DNA from: Chromera velia
Taxonomy: Eukaryota > Sar > Chromeraceae
NCBI GenBank assembly: GCA_018398765.1
Contig: JAHBMJ010003175.1
Location: forward strand, 7,009 to 53,489
Reading direction: 5' to 3'
Length of the DNA: 46,481 nucleotides
Shown: piece after piece, positions 25,166-35,713 of the stretch
Position numbering within the stretch: position 1 is the first letter of the stretch
Layout: each line of letters starts with the position of its first letter
Notes under the pieces: generated by a model
What the model saw: the letters and a program-made list of their open reading frames with translations, nothing else
Told to the model about the DNA's origin: nothing
Databases searched by the model: none
Position numbers and translations under genes: made by a program

Positions 25166-25636
25166 GCGCGGAAGAAAGAAAGAAGTCCAATGGCGCACTG
25201 AAAGTCACGAAGTGCCAGAGGTCGAGCAACCCCACAGCACAGTGAGGCAACGCGTGGTCAGGTAGTTGTAAGAATGGAGGGACTCGGGAGCATTTCTTTG
25301 GCAGGTCGCTTAGCTTGCCCCAATAATTCTGGCTGGACGCATGGGGAAGATCGCAAGGGGTGAAAGGCCTTGCACTTGAATCATCGAATCGTCCAGACCC
25401 GTCCTCAGGAACTCACTGACTGACCCGAAATCCTGAAAATCCCCGAACACCCAAATCTCCGTGGGAAAGTACGCAACTCCTCCAGACCCTTTGAGATGCT
25501 CTGTGCATACTTAACACACACGAGCGGCGCCCTCACGGGCCCTCTCCTCTCACAGGGCCTGCAGGAGTAAGTGGTTATCCTGACACCAATCAAAAAGAGT
25601 TAAGCCGTCTCCGAAAAACAAGTCACCGAGGAAACC
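25166..25636 (-). CDS. Two further coding exons upstream of the TMEM43-like gene
   Basis: Likely exons are 25636-25554 and 25332-25166. The first follows an acceptor ending TTCAG and reads through FGDGLTLFDWC to donor GTGAGA. The second follows acceptor GTCCAG, reads QNYWGKLSDLPKK and on to LLDLWHFVTF, and ends at donor GTAAAT. Phases (2 then 1) match each other, and the second joins exon 25054 in phase. They may be an N-terminal extension of the TMEM43-like protein or the end of a separate gene. An additional open stretch at 25810-25703, bounded by AG and GTAAAC, may be one more upstream exon. I do not recognise the domain. The true start codon is not identified. Confidence 0.45.
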
Positions 25637-26027
25637 CTGAAGTTTAAGGCAAACACCAATTTATTGACGCGCGCCTGCCCTGTCCAGCCACAATCTGTTT
25701 ACCCTGCTTTTCAGCTGTACGGCTCTGCTTGATTTGCAGTCGCTGCGAGCAGATCTCTCTGAAGAAAGCTTCCTGCTGTCTGCGTGGGACCCCTTGCAAC
25801 TCCAAACTATCTATCTAGAAGCTGTCGTGCACCAGGTTCCTTCTCACACTGTCAGCCGCATCACTTCTTCGCGCAAGTCTAGAGACCGTAATCCGCTCAT
25901 TCCAGAGTGGACTTCAGTGGAGCGAATGCGAACGGTGTGCAGCGATGGTAACAATTATCGATACTTGAGCATATGTACCTGAGATCACCTGAGAGAAAAG
26001 AGAGAAAAACGCTCCAAGACCGTCTCC

Positions 26028-26063
26028 TCGCGCGGCGGCGCGCGCGGCCGCGGTGCCGCGCGT
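26028..26063. other. Extreme CpG-rich patch
   Basis: A stretch of about 35 bases made almost entirely of CG steps, with NotI-like GCGGCCGC palindromes. It lies between the 5' side of the minus-strand gene and the plus-strand gene at 26.6 kb, so it may mark a promoter region. That role is inferred from position and composition. Confidence 0.4.
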
Positions 26064-26582
26064 GCATTTCATCGTACGTGCAATTACGTGCATCTCTGCT
26101 TGCACGGTTGAATCTTCATGATTCGTCATGAATCTTCCTCTGGATTCAATTTGGAATCCTTTGGATGTCTTCGCCGCTTGTTTTATCCATATATATATTT
26201 AGGCAGACGATGCACCGAGCAAGAGAAGACATCGTGAGGGACTGTACTTTCCATACGTAGTCGTTCTTCCACGAAGACATGTTTGTATGAGGGTGACCGA
26301 CTGCATGTGTTGCTGACTCAGAGACGCGTTATCGAAAAATATCGTGTAAAAAACAACAGCGGGGCGGATCCGAGCTGAGCAGAAAGACGACCAGCCAGAC
26401 GAAGATGAGCAAGTAGGGGGGCAAGTAGAGGGACAGGGGGAGGGAGACGCAGAAGGGAACGTTGAAGAGCAGACTTTCTCGCTTTCTTTTTTTCTTTCTC
26501 AGAATATTTCTCTCATTTTCTGTTTGTCAAGTTGTGTGCTTGAAATGAAGACATGAAAAGAAACAAACATACGGTCTGTCTT

Positions 26583-28224
26583 CCTGCACGTGTCTTTGCT
26601 GCGTGCAGGGCACTGTGCAAACCGTCAGCTTGGGAACTCCCGCGCGTACAGCCACGGTGAGGCGCCAGCTATTTAGGGATGTGTTGCCTGTGTGCGAATC
26701 TTGCCAAAAGGGCTCTTCCTGCCAACTATCTGTGTCGCAGATCAGTCTCACTGACTTTGTCCTGCTAGACAATTCTTCTGGCTCGACTGATCTCTTTGTC
26801 TTCGTTCGTCCTACTGGTGCTGTTCTCTTGAAATTTGCCCCGCGTTCCCTTTCTGCAGGAGAGAGACGGCCGGGGATCAAACAACAGTAACCCTTTCACC
26901 AGGTTAGTTTATTCGTACACGCGAATTTCCTTTCCCGCCTTCACACCGAGCAGTGCTAAGCATGCGCTAAGCTGAGATGATTGGTTGAGACCAAACAATT
27001 GAGACAAGGCGGTAGTGAGTGTCGGTCGTATGAAGTGATTCCCGTTTTCTGAAGTAAACGGATGAGGAGGTTTTTGGAGGAACCTGACAGTATCTGGCTG
27101 CTTTCACCTTCATTCGCATTCTACGTGGACATGGTAGTGGTGGCAGTAGTTGTTGTTGTTCGTCTCTTTCATTGACAACCGCACAACTACAGAACAGGAC
27201 CTGATCCCCATTTGAACCTTCAGAGTTGAAAGGTGAAAGGAAGAAGGAATGAGGACGGAGGTGAGAAACGAGGACCCAAGAAGAGAAGGTTTGCGTTCAA
27301 GAGTCACTTGGCCGGTCTCTACGAGTTTGTGTGCCTTCTACTTTTGCTTCACACCCTTCGAACTTGTGTTCCCTGTTGTCTGCAGGCGGAAGAGGAAGGG
27401 CAGGACGTTCGTCGATCGGGCCGTCAACGCTGAGGCTTCCTCGGGCGGGGACCAACAGCGACTTACACTTGCACGGCAGCAGCTCACACAGCTAGAGGAG
27501 CAGTACATGGACGTGTGACTGACCCCTGCATACTTCAGACAGCTCGAACGTGCCAGGGAGAAAGTGCGGGTCGCAGAGCAGGGACTCGAGGGAAGAGAGC
27601 CTGAGGGGCAGGGGGGGGTGGAGTCAGAGAAGGTGGGAGACGGCAAATGTGGTCTTGTCTCAAACAAGAAAGAGAACCTTGTTGCAGTGGAGAGGGGGGC
27701 CACAAAAAATGGCCGCGTGCAGGTCACATGCATCCCTGGTACAGAAGTCTGCCGATTCCCTGCCAGACCGCTCCTTGGGACTGCCGCAGGCTTTCGGGGG
27801 GCAGAGAAGTGTGCCCGAGTTCCTCTCCCTCCTCCCTGTGGCCGTCTCCCTCAGCACAGTTTCGATCGTATTTTGAACTCCTGGCCTCTTTCCAAGGAGT
27901 TCCAGTCCTCCGTTGAGTCCCCGTCTCCACCACCCGACGCCAGGCCCCCCGTTGCACAGCCACAACAGAGGATTCGCATGACGAGCGAGGGAGGGAGAAG
28001 TCGGTCTCCTCGTGCAGTGCGTTGTGTCCTTCCCCTTCTCGGACTCAGCGTGCACTTATTCTCCAGTCCCCAGAGCGAAAGGTCAGTCCAGTTGAGAAAG
28101 GTAGGCAGCTGGACGAAACGAAAGATGTTACGAATGGTATGGACAAACAACCAAAAAGACAGACAAACAAACGCACCGACCTTGCGTGCTGACACAAGCT
28201 TGTTAGGGATCGACAGAGATCGAT
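26583..28224 (+). CDS. Unresolved multi-exon plus-strand gene with coiled-coil segment
   Basis: Likely coding pieces: about 26,608-26,890, after an acceptor ending GTGCAG, with a CESCQKGSSC cysteine cluster; 27,386-27,514, after an acceptor ending TCTGCAG; and 27,539 to at most 28,224. The second and third lie in the same frame, separated only by an in-frame TGA (27,516-27,518). A 24-nt GT...AG segment (27,515-27,538) would remove it without shifting frame. The protein around this point is Gln/Leu/Glu/Arg-rich, in the style of a coiled coil (LARQQLTQLEEQYMD followed by QLERAREKV). The rest is Pro/Ser-rich. Exon limits outside this core are uncertain, and no family is recognised. An acidic open stretch at about 26,355-26,455 might be another exon. 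Confidence 0.35.
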
Positions 28225-28261
28225 AGCTAGCGGATGTGGTTTTCTTTTCTCTTTCAAGTGA

Positions 28262-28860
28262 TTCTTTTTGAGAGAGATAGCTTCGACAAAGTCTTAGAAA
28301 AGAAGGAGGGGGGAAATTTAAAACAGGAGGGAAGGAAAGAAGAAAGGAGGGAAGGAAAGAAAGAAAAAAACACAGAATGAAAAAAAAGAAAAAGAAATGA
28401 AGGGGAAGAGTGTATGAAGGACTGAGTTGGACTGAGACGCATCACAGAGAACAAAATCAGAGCGAGAAGAGATAAAGCAATACAAACAGACAAAAAAAAA
28501 AAATGGATTGATCGACATGCAAACAGATGGATCGATTGGTCAATAGACAACTGAACAAACGGGCAGAAAAACGCAGAAAAAAAAACTTCCTCGTGTACAC
28601 ATACGAAAGAAATTGATTTGGTATGATTTCGTCCTTGTGACACTGCATGTAGGGAAAGTCTGACGGCCCTGAAGGAAAGGATAAGACCGTTGGATAAGAA
28701 GACCTCCCATCAATTCACCCGGGGATCGGCGCAAAAGGTCGCCATCTGCATGTCCTTCATTTTTTCGAAGCTGTCGCGGGTCCTTTTGACGCGGTTGGCT
28801 TCCTTCTTTATTTCGGATCACAATGAGAGTTCCGGCCGGGTCCCATCACTTACAACTCTT
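28262..28860. other. GA-rich non-coding stretch
   Basis: Purine-rich sequence with GGAAAGAA-type repeats at 28,290-28,400 and scattered A runs. Open frames on either strand are low-complexity. Nothing else is visible. Confidence 0.6.
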
Positions 28861-29002
28861 TCTAAAACTCTTTTAAACTTTTGTGAACGTTTTAAACATA
28901 TTTTAATTTAATTGTGTTAAAATAAACATTCATTCCAATTATTATGTTTAGTGTTACAAATATGTATAATTTTAAAGTGCGCGTGAAAGTCCAAGAGGTC
29001 TC

Positions 29003-31014
29003 AATAATTGATTGATTGATTGATTGATTGATTGATAGGTTTCGCACTAGGCCTTCTCGCTATATTAATCTGATGTTAATCTGTTACCAGAGCTAGCAAG
29101 GCGGCAGGGCGTTCCTCAGCTAGCCTGACGCTAAGGTGTCAGACCCCGCCTTCGGGGCCCGCCGAAGCCGTGTGCTCCAACTGCTGACCGCTGATCACAT
29201 CAGCAGCTATTATTACCAGTACTGTGGCAGTACAGTGGGTGTCATTTGATTGACTAATTGATTGATAGCATAGCCTGAGCATAGCATAGCATTGATGTTC
29301 CGGGTTCAAGTTTTTCTTGCGGTCCACTGCCGGAGGTCGGCTTATATTAGCGCTTACACCGTTTGGGGATAAGTTCTGCACTAAGCCTTCGATCGATCCC
29401 GCTATGTCAATCTGTTGCCATGTAAAGCTATAGCAGATTTTTTAGCAGATTAAATGCTAGATTTTGAATATTGAATTTAGGATAGGGGAGGATAGGATTA
29501 ATTTTTTAGGTTGCCAGTGCCCCGCGGCCTACTGCCAGGCCTCGATTTACAGCAATTTTAAGTAATGTAATATGACTTATAGGTTTAAAGAGGTTACCCG
29601 CGCAAAGCAGGGAGTGCATGAGGGGCTAGATGAGGGCTAGGATGAGGAGAAACTTCCTAGAAAAGCAGACTCTGAGAGAGAAAATGTAAAAAAGGAAACC
29701 GTAATAAGTAACAAATGAACGTATGGTCATAGTGGGAAAAGAGACGCACAAAAAGGTTATTTTTTAACAATTTTTTCTCTAGTTTGGTCTGCTTGGTAGA
29801 TCGAACAGCCGCTTAAAGGTGGCTTTTAGTAGCCTCCTACCTCCCCTCTTGATTGAACCAAGAGTGGCGCTACATGTCCTTAATTAATCGGTAGGGGGGA
29901 AGGGCAGAAAAGAGGAATGTTTGCTGTATCATAGGCTTCATAGTCTGTATGTGTATTCCTATAAGGGTGTCACAGAAAAAAAGAAAACTAAAAAATTGAG
30001 ATATGTCTTTTGTTTTCTTTTTTTTTTACAACGGTCTGCAACACCTTAGTGACCTTACAATACTTGTGCAACAGTGCAACAACTTGAAGTTGCTAGCAAC
30101 TATTACACCTACGGAACAGCTAAATAACAGTTAACTCATTGTTTTAGAGGAAGGGAAAAAAAGAAAAAAAAATTTGACTGATTCTGACATTGACTAACAA
30201 ATTAAGATATGTAATTTTTTCTCCCTCTGAGATACCCCTATGTGTGTTCTGCATGTCAACGCTATAACTCTAGGCCTATAGGTTATGAGAAATCTAGGCG
30301 TATCACAAAGGAAAAAAAAAAATAGTTTAAACCCGTCCTCGTTTAATTTTTTTTTTTTGTCTGACGATGTTAGATGACAAACAACTGTTGTTCAAGTGTT
30401 ACATAACTGTTGTTTTGGTGTTATATATTCAAGTGTTACATAAGCGTTGTTTTGGTGTTGCATAAGTATTGCTTAGGTGTTGCACAAAAAAAAAAGAAAA
30501 AATAATAATTTAAGCCAATTTTGGTTTACTTTTTTTTTTTGCTGTGATACGCCATGATACGCCTAGTGAGAAATGCATATCGCTAGGCATGTGGTATGCA
30601 CAGACTGTCATTCAAGTTGGGCTATGCACAGAAATACATATGGTATCGCCATTACATGGTTTACGATGGCAGCTAGGATAGCAGCAGATGACTGCCGGTT
30701 ATAAGTCACTTGATTATGCATCATTATCAGTCTTTTCTATATTAATACAAAGAATGTTGATCGTTAACGGTCTTGGGGAAGCCTAAGGTCTAGCCTGAGG
30801 CCCTGAGGTAGGCCGCGGGGTGCGGTCTAAAGCTTCAGTAATAGGGCGCACCTTTGCCGTTTGCAGAGGCGACTTCTGGTCGAATGGCGACAGTGCTCTA
30901 CCTAGGGCATCAATTAAATCACTATCACTCTAGCTATCACTATCAATCAATTAGATAGACATAGCGGGAAGGCCTAGTGTGGAACCTATCAATCAATCAA
31001 TCAATCAATCAAAT
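29003..31014. mobile_element. Candidate non-autonomous element with terminal inverted repeats
   Basis: At the left end a (TGAT)n run leads into GATAGGTTTCGCACTAGGCC and on to CGCTAT (about 29,003-29,063). At the right end the reverse complement of 30,962-31,014 reads as the same tetramer run followed by GATAGGTTCCACACTAGGCC and then CGCTAT. The unique part of the inverted repeat is about 30 bp with about four mismatches. Inside it are a third, direct copy of the motif (about 29,369-29,410) and an inverted pair around CCCGCGGCCTAC (about 29,519 and about 30,815). No transposase is seen. It may be a MITE or a nested composite; the target-site duplication was not identified. Confidence 0.5.
29963..30540. 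repeat. Series of A-tract/T-tract stem-loop candidates
   Basis: Four A-rich runs occur at about 29,968, 30,157, 30,310 and 30,485, spaced roughly 155-190 bp. At least three are followed within about 20-40 bp by a T-rich run (about 30,010, 30,345, 30,530), making long A:T hairpins possible. Between the last two lie two imperfect direct copies of a roughly 35-bp unit beginning TTCAAGTGTTACATAA (about 30,389 and 30,428). Confidence 0.5.
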
Positions 31015-31621
31015 CTTAATCAATATTAAAATCAATATCAATGAATAAATCTAATAGAGGATTGTCAATGAAGTCATTTAAATTAACTAAAACAATTAAT
31101 GCATATAAATAACATTAGAAATAAACAATAATCAAGGATGGCATTGTGCAAGGATGATCATAAAACTAGTGGTGCATGATGAAAATCACTTAAAAACTCA
31201 ATCAAAGTGAAATACCCTAGGAAATACCATACACTGGCAGATTCTACGAATTTAGCACCACAGCAAAATCCATCAAAATCCTAATCCACTGGCACTAGTA
31301 AGACTATCAACACCTTGACCCTAACATTCCGTTGCATGCTATAAAAGGTGTATATGAAAAACGGGGGGGAAAGGTGTGAGACTGAAAAGACCGTTTTAGT
31401 TAAGGCACTCGTACTAATAATAAGGCAGCTCCGAACTCCCGGGCTAGTAAACATCAGCATACATTGGCACCATTTGACCTCAATCGCTGCAAAGTAAACA
31501 GACGAGAGGCTTCATCTGTATTTGGGGGGGGAGACGTTCTGCAAAGACTCTGCGGCCTTACGGTAAGGTCCGCAACTCAAAAGCAAGCGAGCAGGTAACA
31601 AAGAAACAGGGACAGAAAAAA

Positions 31622-31905
31622 AGTGAGAAAGAAAGAAAGCAAGCAAGCAAGAAAGAATGAAAGAAGGAAAGCAAGCAAGCAAGAAAGAAAGGAAAAAAAA
31701 ACAGAAAGAAAGAAAGAAAGAAAGAAAAAAAAAAAACAAAAAAGTAAAACAGAAAGAAAGAAGGAAAGAAAGGAAGGAAGGAAGAAAGAAAGAAAGTCCA
31801 AGAAGGAAGGAAAGAAAGAAAGAAGGAAAGAAAGAAAGAAAGAAAGAAAGCAAAACAGAAAGAAAGAAGGGAAGAAAAGAAGGAAGGAAGAAAGAAAGAA
31901 AGTCA

Positions 31906-31945
<40 letters not shown>

Positions 31946-31963
31946 AAGAAAGGAAGAAAATTC

Positions 31964-31997
<34 letters not shown>

Positions 31998-31998
31998 T
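31622..31998. repeat. (GAAA)/(GGAA)/(GCAA) purine tract ending in (GACA)n
   Basis: About 340 bp of purine-dominated tetramers (GAAA, GGAA, GCAA) end in about eight GACA units at 31,963-31,996. It gives long spurious Lys/Glu-rich or Phe/Ser-rich frames. Confidence 0.9.
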
Positions 31999-32039
31999 AT
32001 CGTCTTTTCTTTACTTCGCTTTTCCCGAATCGCTTCCTT

Positions 32040-32250
32040 TCTTTCGGATAGACAGGCAGACGGATAGACAGACAGAGAGATAGACAGACAGATAGACAAA
32101 CACACAGACAAAAACAAACGCAACCAGCCAAGTGAGAAAGAAAACGAAAGAGACAGGCAAAGAGAAGGAAGGAAGGAAGGAAGGAAGGAAGCAAGGAAGG
32201 AAAGAAGGAAGGAAAGAAAGGAAGAAAGAAAGAAAAAAAGAAAGTCTTAA

Positions 32251-32283
<33 letters not shown>

Positions 32284-32310
32284 AAGAGAAAGAGAAAGAA
32301 AGGGGGAGGG
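32040..32310. repeat. GACA/GATA and GGAA/GAAA/GAGA tract
   Basis: A second compound microsatellite (GACA/GATA, then GGAA, then GAAA, then GA) leads into the conserved tail module that precedes satellite array 1. Confidence 0.85.
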
Positions 32311-32496
32311 GGGGGAAGAACATTGTCAACTGACAAACAGACAGAAAAAGAGAAAGGAAGGGGAGAGAGAGACATGAAGAAACAGAGAATTTCAAAAAGG
32401 AGAAGAAACTGAATCAAAAAAAGACAGCTATAGAGAAGCTAAACAAAAATGAAAAAAGACAGAGCAAAGAGAGAGGAAGACCAATCCATAAGACTT
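32300..32496. repeat. Conserved pre-array tail module, copy 1
   Basis: A roughly 195-bp A-rich module starts after a G run, contains AACATTGTCAACTGACAAAC, and ends CCAATCCATAAGACTTA directly before the 41-bp satellite. Near-copies precede arrays 2 and 3 (about 33,591-33,790 and 34,701-34,880). Confidence 0.8.
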
Positions 32497-33170
32497 AGTG
32501 GAGCGACCTCACTGAGTGTCTCCAATCTTATTTTATAGGTGGGGCGACCTCATTGAGTGCATCCAACCTTATTTTATAGGTAGGGCGACCTCACTGAGTG
32601 CCTCCAATCTTATTTTATAGGTGGAGCGACCTCACTGAGTGCCTCCAATCTTATTTTATAGGTGGAGCGACCTCATTGAGTGCATCTAACCTTATTTTAT
32701 AGGTGGGGCGACCTCATTGAGTGCATCCAACCTTATTTTATAGGTAGGGCGACCTCACTGAGTGCCTCCAATCTTATTTTATAGGTGGGGCGACCTCACT
32801 GAGTGCCTCCAATCTTATTTTATAGGTGGAGCGACCTCATTGAGTGCCTCCAACCTTATTTTATAGGTGGGGCGACCTCACTGAGTGCCTTCAATCTTAT
32901 TCTATAGGTGGGGCAACCTCACTGAGTGCCTCCAATCTTATTTTATTAGTGGGGCGACCTCACTGAGTGCCTCCAATCTTATTTTATTAATATATGTGGG
33001 GCGACCTCATTGAGTGTCTTCAATCTTATTCTATAGGTAGGGCGACCTCACTGAGTGCCTCCAATCTTATTCTATAGGTGGGGCGACCTCACTGACTCAG
33101 AGTGCCTCCAATCTTATTCTATAGGTGGAGCGACCTCATTGAGTGCCTCCAATCTTATTCTATAGGTAAA
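32497..33170. repeat. 41-bp satellite array 1 (about 16 units)
   Basis: Tandem units of 41 bp share the core GGGGCGACCTCACTGAGTGC, then TCCAATCTTATTTTATAG. Units differ by point changes (CTCACTG/CTCATTG, GCCTCC/GCATCC, GGGGCG/GGAGCG) and by short insertions such as TTAATATAT. A 41-bp period is not a multiple of three, so the array is not coding. There is no spacer, so it is not CRISPR-like. Confidence 0.95.
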
Positions 33171-33446
33171 GCGACTTCATAATACAACCCGTAGGAAACG
33201 GAAATAGAGGGCTTCTGAATGGGATCTTCTTGGGAGATTTGGGGATTGCGAGAAAGAGTCGTCGCAGTAGGGCAGTCGCACTGAGGCGCTGTCTGACCTT
33301 TGTTGATGTGCAGAAAAGAGAAACCCGCTTCCATCAGGATTAATCTTTAGGGACGTCTTCCTCCTTCGTTTGAGTTCTTCAAGCCCTCTCTCTGGTTCTC
33401 TGCAATACGAGAGAGTGAGGAGGTGAGAAAGGTTAGACTGGCGAAG
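33171..33446. repeat. Inter-array module, copy 1 (about 276 bp)
   Basis: A unique-sequence module starts GCGACTTCATAATACAACCC and ends CTGGCGAAG. It is repeated at 34,273-34,549 and 35,714-35,990 with few differences. The minus strand is open in two frames in all three copies; one ends in FRFLRVVL. Conservation of open frames between recent copies is weak evidence for coding, so function is unknown. Confidence 0.85.
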
Positions 33447-33455
33447 AGAGAGAGA

Positions 33456-33496
<41 letters not shown>

Positions 33497-33790
33497 AAGA
33501 AAGAAAGAAAGAAAAAAAGAGAGAGAAAAAGAGAAAGAGAAAAAAAGACAAAGAGAAAGAGAAAGAAGCAGAAAGAAAGACAAAGAAAAAAAGGGGAGGG
33601 GGGGAAGGAACATTGTTAACTGATAAACAGACAGAAAAGAAGAAAAGAAGAGAAGAGAGACAATATCATGAAGAAACTGTTACAGAGAAAAAGGAGAAGA
33701 AACTAAACCAAAATAAGACAACTATAGAGAAGCTAAACAAGAATAAAAAAGGACAGAGCAAAGAGAGAGGAAGACCAATCCATAAGACTT
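33447..33790. repeat. GA-rich tract and tail module, copy 2
   Basis: A (GA)n/(GAAA)n tract of about 140 bp is followed by the A-rich tail module seen before array 1, including the G run and the CCAATCCATAAGACTTA end. Confidence 0.85.
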
Positions 33791-34272
33791 AGTGGGGCGA
33801 CTTCACTGAGTGCCTCCAATCTTATTCTATAGGTGGGGCGACCTCACTGAGTGCATCCAATCTTATTTTATAGGTGGGGCGACCTCACTGAGTGCCTCCA
33901 ATCTTATTTTATAGGTGGAGCAACCTCACTGAGTGCCTCCAATCTTATTTTATTACTGGGGCGACCTCACTGAGTGCCTCTAATCTTATTTTATTAATAT
34001 ATGTGGGGCGACCTCATTGAGTGCCTTCAATCTTATTCTATAGGTAGGGCGACCTCCTAGGCGACCTCACTGAGTGCTTCCAATCTTATTCTATAGGTGG
34101 AGCGACCTCACTGAGTGCCTCCAATCTTATTTTATTTATATGGGGCGACCTCACTGAGTGCCTCCAATCTTATTTTATTAATATAGGTGGGGCCACCTCA
34201 CTGAGTGCTTCCAATCTTATTTTATAGGTGGGGCGACCTCACTGAGTGCCTCCAATCTTATTTTATAGGTGG
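33791..34272. repeat. 41-bp satellite array 2 (about 11 units)
   Basis: The same satellite as array 1, with more length variation: TTAATATATG or TTTATATG insertions at unit ends and one partial duplication (GCGACCTCCTAGGCGACCTC near 34,049). Confidence 0.95.
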
Positions 34273-34549
34273 GGCGACTTTACAATACAACCCGTAGGAA
34301 GCGGAAACAGAGGGCTTCTGAATGGGATCTTCTTGGGAGATTTGGGGATTGCGAGAGAGAGTCGTCGCAGTAGGGCAGTCGCACCGAGGCGCTGTCTGAC
34401 CTTTGTCGATGTGCAGAAAGGAGAAACCCGCTTTCGTCAGGATTAATCTTTGGGGACGTCTTCCTTCTTTGTTTGAGTTCTTCAAGCCTTCTCTCTGGTT
34501 CTCTGCAATGCGAGAGAGTGAGGAGGTGAGAAAGGTTGGACTGGCGAAG
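34273..34549. repeat. Inter-array module, copy 2 (about 277 bp)
   Basis: Second copy of the module at 33,171, aligned end to end with only point differences. It is followed by a (GA)n tract and tail module at 34,550-34,880. Confidence 0.85.
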
Positions 34550-34558
34550 AGAGAGAGA

Positions 34559-34602
<44 letters not shown>

Positions 34603-34611
34603 GAGAGAGAG

Positions 34612-34642
<31 letters not shown>

Positions 34643-34881
34643 GAGACAGAAAGAGAAAGAGAAAGAAAGAGAAAAAAACAGAAAGAAAGACAAAGAAAAA
34701 AAGGGGGGGAGGGAAAGAACTTTGTCAACTGACAAACAGACAGAAAAGGAGAAAGGAAAGGGAGAGAGACATGAAGAAATAGAGAAAAAGGAGAAGAAAC
34801 TAAATCAAAATAAGACAGCTATAAAAAAGCTAAACGAGAATAGAAAAAGATAGAGCAAAGAGAGAAGAAGACTAATCCACA
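34550..34881. repeat. GA-rich tract and tail module, copy 3
   Basis: (GA)n and (GAAA)n runs are followed by the third copy of the A-rich tail, with a slightly altered end before array 3. Confidence 0.85.
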
Positions 34882-35713
34882 AGTGAAGCGACCTCACTGA
34901 GTGCCTCCAATCTTATTCTATAGGTGGGGCGACCTCACTGAGTGCCTCTAATCTTATTTTATTAATATAGGTGGGGCAACCTCATTGAGTGCCTCCAATT
35001 TTATTTTATTAATATAGGTGGGGCAACCTCGTTGAGTGCCTCCAATCTTATTTTATAAGTGGAGCAACCTCACTGAGTGCATCCAATCTTATTTTATATG
35101 TCGGGCGACCTCACTAAGTGCCTCCAATCTTATTTTATAGGTAGGGCCACCTCACTGAGTGCCTCCAATCTTATTCTATAGGTGGGGCGACCTCACTGAG
35201 TGCTTCCAATCTGATTTTATTTATATAGGTGGGGCGACCTCACTGAGTGCCTCCAATCTTATTCTATAGGTGGGGCGACCTCACTGAGTGCCTCCAATCT
35301 TATTTTATTAATATAGGTGGGGCAACCTCATTGAGTGCCTCCAATCTTATTTTATAAGTGGAGCAACCTCACTGAGTGCCTCCAATCTTATTTTATATGT
35401 CGGGCGACCTCACTAAGTGCCTCCAATCTTATTTTATAGGTGGGGCCACCTCACTGAGTGCCTCCAATCTTATTTTATAGGTGGGGCGACCTCACTGAGT
35501 GCTTCCAATCTTATTTTATTTATGTAGGTGGGGCGACCTCACTGAGTGCCTCCAATCTTATTCTATTTATATAGGTGGGGCGACCTCACTGAGTGCCTCC
35601 AATCTTATTTTATTAATATAGGTGGGGCCACCTCATTGAGTGCCTCCAATCTTATTCTATAGGTGGGGCGACCTCACTGAGTGCCTCCAATCTTATTTTA
35701 TTAATATAGGTAG
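34882..35713. repeat. 41-bp satellite array 3 (about 20 units)
   Basis: Longest array. Many units carry a TTAATATAGG or TTTATATAGG insertion. Blocks of several units recur in the same order (for example about 34,970-35,200 and about 35,300-35,510), suggesting multi-unit duplication. Confidence 0.95.

Larger units (their letters stand above)
28861..31500. other. AT-rich non-coding repeat domain
   Basis: AT-rich sequence without a convincing coding frame. It contains inverted copies of a TIR-like motif, TGAT/ATCA tetranucleotide runs at both ends and a series of A-tract/T-tract stem candidates. See the separate entries. Confidence 0.6.

Noticed and set aside
25405-25593. Minus-strand frame with a protein-like stretch at about 25,430-25,510
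   Set aside because: The frame conflicts with the phase-consistent exons on either side, so it is more likely intron between 25,553 and 25,333.
25734-25982. Plus-strand open frame of 82 codons
   Set aside because: The opposite strand gives better exon-like stretches with splice sites in the same place; no motif supports the plus frame.
31577-32395. 272-codon open frame, Phe/Ser/Leu-rich, minus strand
   Set aside because: Entirely microsatellite; no sequence complexity consistent with a protein.
32497-35713. CRISPR-like array
   Set aside because: The 41-bp units are directly tandem without unique spacers, and the genome is eukaryotic.
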